Positions 27,531 through 35,308 of a stretch of 38,508 bases of DNA are shown here, piece by piece. The notes beneath the pieces were generated by a model. That model worked only from the letters and a program-made list of their open reading frames with translations, searched no databases and had not been told where the DNA came from. Position 1 is the stretch's first letter. Each line of letters begins with the position of its first letter. A program made the translations under genes and the position numbers. This DNA is from Ignavibacteria bacterium (GTDB taxonomy: Bacteria; Bacteroidota; Ignavibacteria; Ignavibacteriales; Ignavibacteriaceae), in assembly GCA_030693705.1 (NCBI GenBank), contig JAUYAB010000019.1:1-38508 (forward strand), read 5' to 3'.

Positions 27531-29468
27531 ATGAAACATTTTACTTGTCTAATTGTTTTTTTAATTTTTGTTAATCCAGTTTTGCTTTGTCAGCAAAACA
27601 CAAAACCAGTTATACCGGAAATTACCGCAGAAAAACTCATTCAAAACTTCATTGCGTTACATCCCGATTCAATTACTTACCCGGATGAAGGAAAAAGTTA
27701 CAAATGGAATTATGAACAGGGATTGATGCTTGAAGCTTTTTATCAAATGTGGGAGATGACCCATCAACAAAAATATTTTGAATACATCAAAAAAAATCTT
27801 GATCATTATGTTGATGATTCCGGAAATATTAAAACATATAAGTATAGCGACTTCAATATTGATAATATTGCTCCGGGAAGACAACTCTTAACTCTTTACA
27901 CCGTAACACACGAAGAAAAATATCTAACTGCCGCCAAGCTGTTACGTAAACAATTGAAAAATCATCCGAGGACAAGCGAAGGGGGATTTTGGCATAAAAA
28001 AATCTATCCTAATCAAATGTGGCTTGACGGATTATATATGGGCGAACCTTTCTATGCAAAATTTGCTTCGCAATTTAATGAGAAAGAATCTTTCGACGAT
28101 ATTTTCAATCAGTTTTATTTTATTGAACGTCACACGAGAGACAGTTCGTCCGGACTCTTTTTCCATGCTTGGAATGAAACAAAAGATCAGAAATGGGCGG
28201 ATACACTTACCGGCACTTCACCAAATTTTTGGGGACGTGGAATCGGATGGTACTGCATGGCTCTCGTAGATGTTTTGGATTATTTCCCCGAAGATCATCC
28301 GAAGCGAAATTCATTAATTACTATTCTGAAAAATCTTTCCGAGAGTTTAATGAAATACCGCGATTCAAAAACGAGACTCTGGCATCAAGTTGTTGATAAA
28401 GGAAACCAAGAAGGAAATTATTTTGAGGCTTCCGGTTCACTGATGTTCATTTATGCTTTCGCAAAGGGAGCCAATAAAGGATATCTTGATACTAAATATT
28501 TAGAATTTGCAAAAGAATCATTTAAAGGTGTTATTGAAAATCTTGTTACGGTTGATGATAAAGGAATTCTCTACTTAAATAATGTCTGTGCAGGCGCCGG
28601 GTTGGGCGGCAAACCATACCGCGATGGGAGTTATCAATATTACATCAATGAAAAAATCAGAGTTAATGATTTTAAGGGATATGGACCCTTCATTCTATCC
28701 GCGATTGAATTGGAAAAATCCGATTATATTAATGGCATTATAAATAAAGAGAAAAAAGAATTTAAAGTAGGTTTAGATTATTATTTTAATAGCGAATTAA
28801 AAAACGGAAAACGTTTCCATTACACGTGGGAGGATGAAACCAATTCCGGATTTTCCGAATTAGGAAAACTTATCGGCAAATTAGGTGGGAATATTTTAGC
28901 GTTTGAAACCGTGCCAACAAAGGATGCTTTGGAGAAAGTTTCAATCTATATTCTTGTTGATCCCGATATCGCTTCGGAAAATCCACACCCAAACTATATT
29001 GATGAAACATCACGAAAAGAAATAGTTAAATGGGTTTACAACGGTGGAATTCTTCTAATTTTTGCTAACGACAGTTTGAATTGTGAATTTGAAAACCTTA
29101 ATTTGCTTACAGAAAAGTTTGGCATTCATTTCAACGGTGATAGCAAAAACCGGGTAGTCGGGAAAAATTATGATTTGGGTAAAATCGATTCTTTTCCTCA
29201 GCATCCAATTTTTGAAAGTGTAAAAAGTATTTATTTAAAAGAGATAAGCACTTTAACCGTTTCCACAAATGCAAAGTGTATTTTAGAGAATAATAAAAAT
29301 TGTATCATGGCATTTTCGGAATATGGCAAGGGATTTGTTTTTGCAGTCGGAGATCCTTGGTTTTATAATGAATATTTCGACAACAGAAAACTGCCGGAAG
29401 AATTTGAAAATTATAAAGCCGCCGAAAATCTTTTCATTTGGTTAAAAAGTAAATTCAATTTAAAATAA
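27531..29468 (+). CDS. Unsaturated rhamnogalacturonyl/uronyl hydrolase (GH105) with C-terminal DUF4350-like domain
   Basis: Predicted to remove the 4,5-unsaturated uronic acid from the non-reducing end of lyase products, giving the keto-uronate substrate of KduI. 645 residues from ATG 27531, which opens into a signal peptide (MKHFTCLIVFLIF). A GTG at 27492 overlapping the previous stop would add 13 residues. The GH105 (alpha/alpha)6-barrel domain covers about 40-395: KWNYEQGLML, DNIAPGR and MWLDGLYMGEPFYA, where Asp166 corresponds to the proposed catalytic Asp143 of Bacillus YteR. GRGIGWYCMALVD and GSYQYYINEKIRVND are also family blocks. About 250 more residues follow, with a Rossmann-like DUF4350-type pattern (VSIYILVDPD, WVYNGGILLIFAND, FSEYGKGFVFAVGDPWFYN). 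No sorting tail, hence probably periplasmic. Confidence 0.92.
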   Translation: MKHFTCLIVFLIFVNPVLLCQQNTKPVIPEITAEKLIQNFIALHPDSITYPDEGKSYKWNYEQGLMLEAFYQMWEMTHQQKYFEYIKKNLDHYVDDSGNIKTYKYSDFNIDNIAPGRQLLTLYTVTHEEKYLTAAKLLRKQLKNHPRTSEGGFWHKKIYPNQMWLDGLYMGEPFYAKFASQFNEKESFDDIFNQFYFIERHTRDSSSGLFFHAWNETKDQKWADTLTGTSPNFWGRGIGWYCMALVDVLDYFPEDHPKRNSLITILKNLSESLMKYRDSKTRLWHQVVDKGNQEGNYFEASGSLMFIYAFAKGANKGYLDTKYLEFAKESFKGVIENLVTVDDKGILYLNNVCAGAGLGGKPYRDGSYQYYINEKIRVNDFKGYGPFILSAIELEKSDYINGIINKEKKEFKVGLDYYFNSELKNGKRFHYTWEDETNSGFSELGKLIGKLGGNILAFETVPTKDALEKVSIYILVDPDIASENPHPNYIDETSRKEIVKWVYNGGILLIFANDSLNCEFENLNLLTEKFGIHFNGDSKNRVVGKNYDLGKIDSFPQHPIFESVKSIYLKEISTLTVSTNAKCILENNKNCIMAFSEYGKGFVFAVGDPWFYNEYFDNRKLPEEFENYKAAENLFIWLKSKFNLK

Positions 29469-29488
29469 CTTATCGTATTAAAAGAATT

Positions 29489-30523
29489 ATGGTAAAGAAA
29501 ACTCAACCTATTAAGTTAGAAGATTTAGCAAAACAATTAAACGTTTCGAAAGTGACGATCTCTAAAGCTTTGCGCGGGCACCCGGATATTTCTTACAGCA
29601 CTACTGAAAAAGTAAAAGCTCTTGCAGAAGAATTGGGCTATATGCCTAACATCATGGCGCGCAATTTATCTTCTCGAAGATCAAATACAATCGGGCTCGT
29701 AGTACCTAAAATTGCTCACGTCTTTTTTGCGTCTATCATCGAAGCAGTTTATGATGCTGCGTTCGAAAATAATTATGAAATTGTCTTGACGGTTTCTCAA
29801 GAGCAAGCCTATCGTGAAAGGAAGCATATTTTATCCTTGCTTTCAATGCGTGTTGATGGACTAATTATTTCCATTACCGAGGAGACAACCGACCTCTCAA
29901 TATTCGAGAAGGTAATGTCACACGGTGTGCGGCTGGTGTTCCTTGATCGCGTTCCCAACATGCCAAACATATCTAGCGTAACTGTTAATGATAGAGTCGG
30001 CGCTTTTACGGCAATAGAGTACGCAATTAAAAAAGGATATAAAAAAATTGCTCACATCGGAGGATATCATAATATCAACATTGGTAGAGAGCGTTTTCAA
30101 GGATTCCGCGAAGCGATGAGCAAATACAAAATACCAATTAAATCCGAATGGGTTACCGAAGGTGGTTTCTCCGAAGAAGATGGCTACAACGCTTTCCATG
30201 AAATTTATAAAAAAGGTGACCTTCCTGAGTATATACTTGCGGTCACTTATCCGGTTGCTTTGGGAATCTATAATGCGGCGGCTGAAAAGGGCATTAGTAT
30301 TCCGGGAGATATTGAAATTACCTGCTTCGGAAGTAATACCTTTAATAAGAACATTCCATCTTTTTTTAATTTTGTTAATCAATCAACAAAAGAACTTGGG
30401 ACTCAGGCTGTAAAAATGATGATCGAACAAATTAATAATCCGAAAGATTTTAATCCTCAAAAAATTGTTCTTGATACCGAACTTTTTATTGCTGATAACC
30501 TGTCGCAAAGAATTGCATTATAG
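29489..30523 (+). CDS. LacI-family transcriptional regulator
   Basis: 344 residues. N-terminal helix-turn-helix with the LacI hallmark: KLEDLAKQLNVSKVTISKAL (residues about 8-27), then the hinge-side block VKALAEELGYMPNIMARNL. From about 64 the periplasmic-binding-protein-like effector domain follows (TIGLVVPKIAHVFFASII, RVDGLIISITEE, VRLVFLDRVPN, KKIAHIGGYHN, ITCFGSNTFNKNI). It lies inside the pectin cluster, 20 nt after GH105 and ahead of the CE12/CE8 pair, so it probably responds to a pectin-derived sugar acid. The ligand cannot be read from sequence. An imperfect LacI-like half-site (AAAACGATTA) occurs twice before kduD and could be a target. Confidence 0.94.
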   Translation: MVKKTQPIKLEDLAKQLNVSKVTISKALRGHPDISYSTTEKVKALAEELGYMPNIMARNLSSRRSNTIGLVVPKIAHVFFASIIEAVYDAAFENNYEIVLTVSQEQAYRERKHILSLLSMRVDGLIISITEETTDLSIFEKVMSHGVRLVFLDRVPNMPNISSVTVNDRVGAFTAIEYAIKKGYKKIAHIGGYHNINIGRERFQGFREAMSKYKIPIKSEWVTEGGFSEEDGYNAFHEIYKKGDLPEYILAVTYPVALGIYNAAAEKGISIPGDIEITCFGSNTFNKNIPSFFNFVNQSTKELGTQAVKMMIEQINNPKDFNPQKIVLDTELFIADNLSQRIAL

Positions 30524-30613
30524 TTTTCGAGATTGTATAAATAGCAACTCCATCACCCATGAACGAACCAGGGATGGTTTACCTGATGATTATATATTTT
30601 AGAGTTTGATGAA

Positions 30614-31363
30614 ATGACAAAATTGATTTTCGGATTGCTGTTTCTCTTCGGTTTTCACATTGATTACAATCCCGTAATTTATCTTATCGGCGATTCCACA
30701 ATGGCAAATAAACCGCTTGAGGATAATCCGGAAAGAGGCTGGGGGCAGATGTTTCCATTATTTTTTAACGACGAGTTAACGATTGAGAATCATGCAAAGA
30801 ATGGACGAAGCACCAAAAGTTTTATTCAAGAAGGTTTATGGCAAAAAGTATTGGATAAATTAAAACCGGGTGATTTTGTCTTCATTCAATTTGGACATAA
30901 TGACCAAAAAATTGCGGATACAAATCGATATGCAGAAGCGCATACTGCATATAGACAAAATTTAATCAGATATGTAAATGAGTCAAGAGATAAGGGAGCA
31001 AATGCTGTATTGTTAACTCCTGTTAATAGAAGAAAATTTGATGAAAATGGAAAATTTGTTGATCAGCACGGTGATTATCCATCTGTTGTAAGAAGCGTTG
31101 CGGCGGAGATGGATGTTCCTTTAATTGATCTTCATAAGAAAAGCGAAAAAGTATTTTCAGAATTAGGTCCGGAGAAAACGAAGGGACTTTTTTTATGGAT
31201 CCCTCCAAATAAATATAAATCGTTACCTAACGGTAAAATAGATAACACTCATTTCTCCTCCGAAGGAGCCATCTTAGTAGCTTCTTTAGTTGTGGAAGGA
31301 ATGAAAGAAATAGCTCTGCCTATCATTAAATATCTAAAAACAAATCCAACTTTTGGGAATTAG
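30614..31363 (+). CDS. Rhamnogalacturonan acetylesterase-like SGNH hydrolase (CE12)
   Basis: Predicted to remove acetyl groups from rhamnogalacturonan or other pectin fragments. 249 residues. All SGNH blocks are visible: block I IGDSTMA (nucleophile Ser28), block II KNGRSTKSF (Gly64), block III FGHNDQ (Asn96), and block V DNTHFSSEGA (Asp210, His213). The GDST variant and the order match the CE12 group (YesT/RhgT of Bacillus). The first about 17 residues are hydrophobic and may be a short signal peptide or anchor, but the cleavage site is unclear. No sorting tail, so periplasmic action on imported fragments is inferred. The next gene, a small CE8, starts 68 nt later. Confidence 0.9.
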   Translation: MTKLIFGLLFLFGFHIDYNPVIYLIGDSTMANKPLEDNPERGWGQMFPLFFNDELTIENHAKNGRSTKSFIQEGLWQKVLDKLKPGDFVFIQFGHNDQKIADTNRYAEAHTAYRQNLIRYVNESRDKGANAVLLTPVNRRKFDENGKFVDQHGDYPSVVRSVAAEMDVPLIDLHKKSEKVFSELGPEKTKGLFLWIPPNKYKSLPNGKIDNTHFSSEGAILVASLVVEGMKEIALPIIKYLKTNPTFGN

Positions 31364-31431
31364 TTTTACCGATTCGGTCGATAAAAATATTCTTACAATT
31401 AATTAAAACTAAATTTTATAAGAATTAGCAC

Positions 31432-32445
31432 ATGATATTCAATTCAAAATATTGGGGGATCTTTTTATTCACTGTATTCATCTCACTTGTAGAAACAAAA
31501 GGGTACACTCCGGATTTTGTTGTTGCGCAGGACGGTAGTGGAAATTATTCTTCAATCCAACAAGCCGTTGATGCTGTTCCTTTAAATCCATTGCGGAGAT
31601 ATACTATCCTTATTAAAAACGGAATTTACAACGAGAAAATATTTTTCGAGAAAAGTTTTATCACTCTTATTGGTGAAAGTAGAGACAGCACAAAAATTGT
31701 TTATGCAGAATTAAGAGGCAATTGGAAAGCAACGCATCCCGATGATTGGGGAGCGGCAGTAATTAATATAAAAAACGGCGCGACCGATTTAATATTCAAA
31801 AACCTTACCGTACATAACAATTATGGCAGTCTTTATGGCAATACTGATCATCAATTTGCAATAAGAGGCGGCGGCAATCGAATCATTATTGTTGATTGCA
31901 ATATCATCTCAGATGGTGGCGATGCTTTAAGTTTATGGAATAAAGTTGATGGGATGTATTATCATAAAAATTGCTATTTTGAAGGATACGTTGATTACGT
32001 CTGTCCGCGAGGTTGGTGTTATATAACCGACAGTAAATTTTACGGACATAACAAAAATGCATCTATTTGGCATGACGGCAGCAAAGATGAAGATCAGAAA
32101 TTTATTATCCGTAATTCCTCTTTCGATGGTGTTCCCGGTTTTGCGTTAGGGCGATTTCATAGAGACGCGCAGATTTTTTTAATTGATTGTATGTTCTCAA
32201 AGAACATGGCGGACAAAGAAATATATCACAAAATATCCGAACCGCCGGTAACATTGCAGTGGGGTGAAAAGAGAATCTATTTTTCTAATTGTCACGGCGA
32301 TTCGATTGATTATGCGTGGCATGCAGATAATGTTGATTCTATTCAAAGCAAACCTTCTTCCAAAGAAATTACTCCGGCTTGGGTTTTCAAAGGAAAGTGG
32401 GATCCGGAAGCCGTATTATTAAAGGAGTTTAACAATAAAGATTAA
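31432..32445 (+). CDS. Small pectinesterase-family protein (CE8-like) with divergent active-site motifs
   Basis: 337 residues, signal peptide about 1-23. The opening VVAQDGSGNYSSIQQAVDAVP and the beta-helix pattern are clear CE8 traits. Active-site blocks deviate from the consensus. Gln141 (HQFAI) is kept. The QDT block reads GGDALS, keeping the Asp (164) but replacing the preceding Gln with Gly. VDFIFG reads VDYVCPRG, keeping Asp188. LGRPW reads LGRFHRD, keeping Arg241 but losing the Trp. The two catalytic aspartates and the arginine are therefore retained, while the oxyanion Gln and a substrate-binding Trp are changed. This suggests an esterase for a different or shorter substrate. No sorting tail; it pairs with the CE12 gene. 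Followed by a bidirectional terminator. Confidence 0.85.
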   Translation: MIFNSKYWGIFLFTVFISLVETKGYTPDFVVAQDGSGNYSSIQQAVDAVPLNPLRRYTILIKNGIYNEKIFFEKSFITLIGESRDSTKIVYAELRGNWKATHPDDWGAAVINIKNGATDLIFKNLTVHNNYGSLYGNTDHQFAIRGGGNRIIIVDCNIISDGGDALSLWNKVDGMYYHKNCYFEGYVDYVCPRGWCYITDSKFYGHNKNASIWHDGSKDEDQKFIIRNSSFDGVPGFALGRFHRDAQIFLIDCMFSKNMADKEIYHKISEPPVTLQWGEKRIYFSNCHGDSIDYAWHADNVDSIQSKPSSKEITPAWVFKGKWDPEAVLLKEFNNKD

Positions 32446-32469
32446 TTGAATTTAGTTTGAAGAAGATAT

Positions 32470-32508
32470 AAAAAAGCCGTTGGTTTTACTAACGGCTTCT
32501 TTGTTTTA
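32470..32508. terminator. Bidirectional terminator between the convergent CE8-like and kduI genes
   Basis: An 11-bp stem (32474-32484 with 32488-32498, one G-T pair) with a TTT loop, flanked by an A-run on the left and CTTTGTTTT on the right. It can serve both the plus-strand CE8 gene and the minus-strand uxaE-kduI unit. Confidence 0.85.
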
Positions 32509-32514
32509 AACTTG

Positions 32515-33348
32515 TCAGTTTAACTCTTTCATAAGCACCCAGTCCATATCATCAAAGTCTTGATTTTCGCCTCCCATTCCCCAAATAAAAGAATAGCTTT
32601 GCGTAGCAACTCCGCTATGAACAGACCAACTCGGTGAAATGACCGCTTGACCGTTTCGCAAAATGAAATGTCTTGTTTCATTTGGCTCGCCAAAAAGATG
32701 AAGAACTATCGCATCTTCACTTATATTAAAATACATATAAACTTCCGAACGCCTTTGATGTGTATGCACCGGCATCGTGTTCCAGACGTTTCCTTCATCA
32801 AGTTCCGTTAAACCCATAACTAATTGGCAACTCTTAATTCCATGCGGATGAATGTACTTGTAGATGGTTCTTTTGTTCGCATCTTTTTGACTTCCAAGTT
32901 TAACAGGTTCCGCATCGGAAAACTTTTTATGCGTGGTTGGATATTCCATATGTGCGGGGTAACTAACAAAATAAAATTTCGCAGGTTGTTCGGCGTGTAA
33001 ACTTGAAAATTCTATCTCTTTCGTTCCTTTGCCAATATAAAGCGCATCTTTATTTTCTAAAGAAAATACTTTTCCATCAGCGATGATTGATCCATTCCCA
33101 CCAATGTTAATGATGCCGATTTCGCGTCTTTGTAAAAAATAATCTGCCGCCATTTCTTTTTTACTGCTCAGTAATTTTAATTTTTCATTCTTGGGTACAG
33201 CAGAACCGGTTATCGATCTATCGACGTCTGAATAAACTAAATAAATTTCATCTTCCTTGAAAAGTTTATCAATAAAGAATAACTTTTTTAATTCATCGGA
33301 GGTCATTTTTTTATAAGAAAGATTATCTGTTGTGAATCGTACTTCCAT
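32515..33348 (-). CDS. kduI: 5-keto-4-deoxyuronate isomerase (4-deoxy-L-threo-5-hexosulose-uronate ketol-isomerase)
   Basis: Cytoplasmic Zn enzyme converting 5-keto-4-deoxyuronate, formed from unsaturated galacturonate, to 2,5-diketo-3-deoxygluconate, the substrate of KduD. 277 residues, the same length as E. coli KduI (278). Conserved stretches: FLQRREIGIINIGG, DALYIGKG, CQLVMGLTELDEGNVWNTMP, and the Zn ligands His195, His197, Glu202 (HTHQRRSEVY) and His244 (SWSVHSGV). The E. coli ligands are His196, His198, Glu203 and His245. It is downstream of uxaE on the same strand with a 68-nt gap, so probably cotranscribed, and convergent with the CE8-like gene across a shared terminator. Confidence 0.97.
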   Translation of the reverse strand: MEVRFTTDNLSYKKMTSDELKKLFFIDKLFKEDEIYLVYSDVDRSITGSAVPKNEKLKLLSSKKEMAADYFLQRREIGIINIGGNGSIIADGKVFSLENKDALYIGKGTKEIEFSSLHAEQPAKFYFVSYPAHMEYPTTHKKFSDAEPVKLGSQKDANKRTIYKYIHPHGIKSCQLVMGLTELDEGNVWNTMPVHTHQRRSEVYMYFNISEDAIVLHLFGEPNETRHFILRNGQAVISPSWSVHSGVATQSYSFIWGMGGENQDFDDMDWVLMKELN

Positions 33349-33416
33349 ACCTTATCCAGTTGATAGATGTTATATTTAAAACAATTAAGAGCGAAAGATT
33401 AAATTAAACTCTCTGT

Positions 33417-34667
33417 TTATTCTCCAAGGAAAAGAATTTTTATATGGCGGTCATAAATATTTTCAAAAACATTTTTACCAATAACGCGATCATATTTTTT
33501 TAAAGCGTCATAATACTTATCTCCCATCTCTGCGGCGATCTTAAATCCCAGATGGAGCAATTGCCTGAAATGGATATTATATTTATCACATGTTTGGTCA
33601 TGTCGTAACGCATTTGTAAAGTCTTCGCTCGACCATTTCCACACTTCTTCGGGTTTTGGTAATTTCTCAAAGTCAATATCAACAACGGTGGCATATGGTT
33701 TCATTAATTCACTGCTTCTCAAAAAAGACTGTTGGTAAATTTCTTTTGAAATTTCCAGACCGTCGCCTCCAGCTTCAGCCAATCCGATCAATTCTTCCAA
33801 CCATGTTGTTCCTGCTGTCTTCAAATGCAAGCCGGCATCATATTTTTTTATAATTTTATTTATCGGTTTGTAAAGAGAAAATTTATCGCTTCCGGAATGA
33901 ATGCTGAGTTTAAGATTCATCGGCAGACTAAATTCTTTTACAGTAAAGTTGATTACTGCAACATCATCTTCAAATTCACGAATAAATTGATTGACGTCTC
34001 CAACATAATCAACGCCTTTATTAAATCGTCCGGTAAATTTTGGAGCGATGGTTTGAACCGGAATATTTTCAGCGGCAAGTCCGCATAAAATAAAAAATAA
34101 TTCTTCGGGAGATTGTGCTTCGTTACTTTCGTCAACAGATACTTCCGTAACAAAGTTATCTTCGCCTTTAACAGTTTTAATATGGTTGTAAATTTTTGAA
34201 GCTTCTTTTATAGCCACTAAATATTTTTCCGCAATATTTATTAATTTGTCTTCAGTTATAAGAAACGTTTTCGAAACATTCGAGATAACAAGCGAACCGA
34301 TGTATTTGGAAGTTAATGCTAAGAAAGAATATAAATCTTCATCGGTAGGCTTTTGACCAATAAAATCAGCTACATCAAGCGTGTAGAAATCAGCATATTC
34401 AACAAAAGCATCAACAGTATTTAATCCGATATGGTCGGCATCTACGTAATAAGCGTCTTTCCAATTGAGCGCAGTAACCGCTTTATCGGCTTCCAATCTT
34501 ACGGTACTTGGTGAAGAGCCGATTATTGTATGTTCACGTTTTGATTTGTTCCAAACCGGAACAATAGTGACACCTTTTTCTTTGGCATTTAAGAATGCTG
34601 ATAATTGTGCTTCCCCTTGATGGCTAAACCTGTCCCCGATTCCCATCGAATATTTTTCCAGTGTCAT
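33417..34667 (-). CDS. uxaE: Tagaturonate epimerase (D-tagaturonate/D-fructuronate 3-epimerase)
   Basis: Cytoplasmic enzyme interconverting D-tagaturonate and D-fructuronate, bypassing the altronate branch (UxaB/UxaA). 416 residues from ATG 34667; a TTG 12 nt upstream would add four residues, but GAGAAG just before the ATG favours the ATG. The mature start MTLEKYSMGIGDRFSHQGEAQL and the blocks AYYVDADHIGLNTVD and LKLSIHSGSDKFSLY are those of the UxaE family first described from Thermotoga. I cannot assign individual metal ligands with certainty. It acts on the product of UxaC at the left edge of the window. Its product needs UxuB and UxuA to reach KDG, and neither is visible here. First gene of the minus-strand unit with kduI; divergent from kduD across a 636-nt gap. 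Confidence 0.9.
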   Translation of the reverse strand: MTLEKYSMGIGDRFSHQGEAQLSAFLNAKEKGVTIVPVWNKSKREHTIIGSSPSTVRLEADKAVTALNWKDAYYVDADHIGLNTVDAFVEYADFYTLDVADFIGQKPTDEDLYSFLALTSKYIGSLVISNVSKTFLITEDKLINIAEKYLVAIKEASKIYNHIKTVKGEDNFVTEVSVDESNEAQSPEELFFILCGLAAENIPVQTIAPKFTGRFNKGVDYVGDVNQFIREFEDDVAVINFTVKEFSLPMNLKLSIHSGSDKFSLYKPINKIIKKYDAGLHLKTAGTTWLEELIGLAEAGGDGLEISKEIYQQSFLRSSELMKPYATVVDIDFEKLPKPEEVWKWSSEDFTNALRHDQTCDKYNIHFRQLLHLGFKIAAEMGDKYYDALKKYDRVIGKNVFENIYDRHIKILFLGE

Positions 34668-34955
34668 AATACTTCTCAAGTTATTTCAAATACTTAAATA
34701 GGTTAGTTCAATCTCACTCGGAGCCTTTTGAATAGCTGTTACGCTTGGACTGATTCTTTTGTGATGAAGAAATTATTGAACAATTTCCTGTATATAAATT
34801 TCGTAAAATATATTCGTTTATCAAAGAGAAAACATCAATTGCAAGGCGAAAATTCAATTGATTTCGATTATTACTTATATAAACTATCAATTGTTACGGC
34901 TTAAAAATTGCACAGACAATCTCATCGAGAATAAAAAATCTTCGCCAATTCCTTC

Positions 34956-34984
34956 TTGACAAATATACGTATATTATGTATGTT
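34956..34984 (+). promoter_or_regulatory. Sigma-70-like promoter for kduD-eda-kdgK
   Basis: TTGACA (34956-34961), 17-nt spacer, TATGTT (34979-34984). The spacer contains a perfect 14-bp palindrome, AATATACGTATATT (34962-34975). Consensus match and spacing are good, but Ignavibacteria promoter rules are not well known, so this is a prediction. Confidence 0.55.
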
Positions 34985-34993
34985 GTCATACAA
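34977..34993. promoter_or_regulatory. Candidate GntR/FadR-type operator overlapping the -10 element
   Basis: TGTATG-TTGT-CATACA (34977-34992) overlaps TTGT-CAT-ACAA (34983-34993). Read on the other strand, the second is TTGTATGACAA, a form resembling sites of FadR-subfamily GntR regulators. A GntR/FCD gene starts at 37862 downstream in the same cluster. Binding is inferred. Confidence 0.45.
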
Positions 34994-35222
34994 GTTCATC
35001 CAACTTCCGTTAAAGGAATTTACATTAGATAAGACAGAATCCGCTTACTGCGTTCGCTTCATCAATGATGAGCGATTAAAATGCAAAAGAATGCTACGGC
35101 TGGTCAAATCAACAAAGATAAATATGTTGTTGACTAACATTGCGCATGAAATGAACATTATTCTTAATCTTAATCATGTTCTTAATATGCTTTTAATACG
35201 CAAAAACGAGTAAAATTAAAAA

Positions 35223-35308
35223 AAAACGATTATGATTAAGATATTCCCATTAACTCATGTAAGGTAGATTATTTATTATTAAAATAACTTCAGGAAAACG
35301 ATTATGAT
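35223..35308 (+). repeat. 14-bp direct repeat AAAACGATTATGAT flanking the end of the kduD leader
   Basis: Copies at 35223-35236 and 35295-35308; the second covers the kduD start codon. The first copy also contains an ATG (35232) opening a minute 11-codon frame ending at 35267. The AAAACGATTA core resembles half of a LacI-family operator. Confidence 0.5.

Larger units (their letters stand above)
34668..35303. other. 636-nt divergent intergenic region between uxaE and kduD
   Basis: No convincing gene is seen. It holds three TCAATTG copies nearer uxaE (34835-34841, 34854-34860, 34887-34893), a plus-strand promoter with overlapping palindromes (34956-34993), and a leader of about 310 nt before kduD. 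The leader contains a directly repeated AAAACGATTATGAT. An open frame from 34980 to 35213 lacks a ribosome site and looks non-coding. Confidence 0.6.

Noticed and set aside
29918-30382. 154-codon frame on the minus strand
   Set aside because: Antisense shadow of the LacI-family gene, whose coding sense is certain.
30545-30590. Imperfect hairpin around CCATC...GATGG after the LacI gene
   Set aside because: Weak pairing and no T-run; not enough to call a terminator or repeat.
31368-31378. ACCGATTCGGT palindrome upstream of the small CE8 gene
   Set aside because: Only 11 bp, single copy in the visible control regions; could be an operator but there is no second line of support.
34956-35213. 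Open frame of about 85 codons in the uxaE-kduD gap
   Set aside because: It starts inside the predicted -35 element, its first ATG (34980) lies in the -10, no ribosome site is present, and the composition (many Leu/Asn/Ile from AT-rich repeats) is not protein-like.
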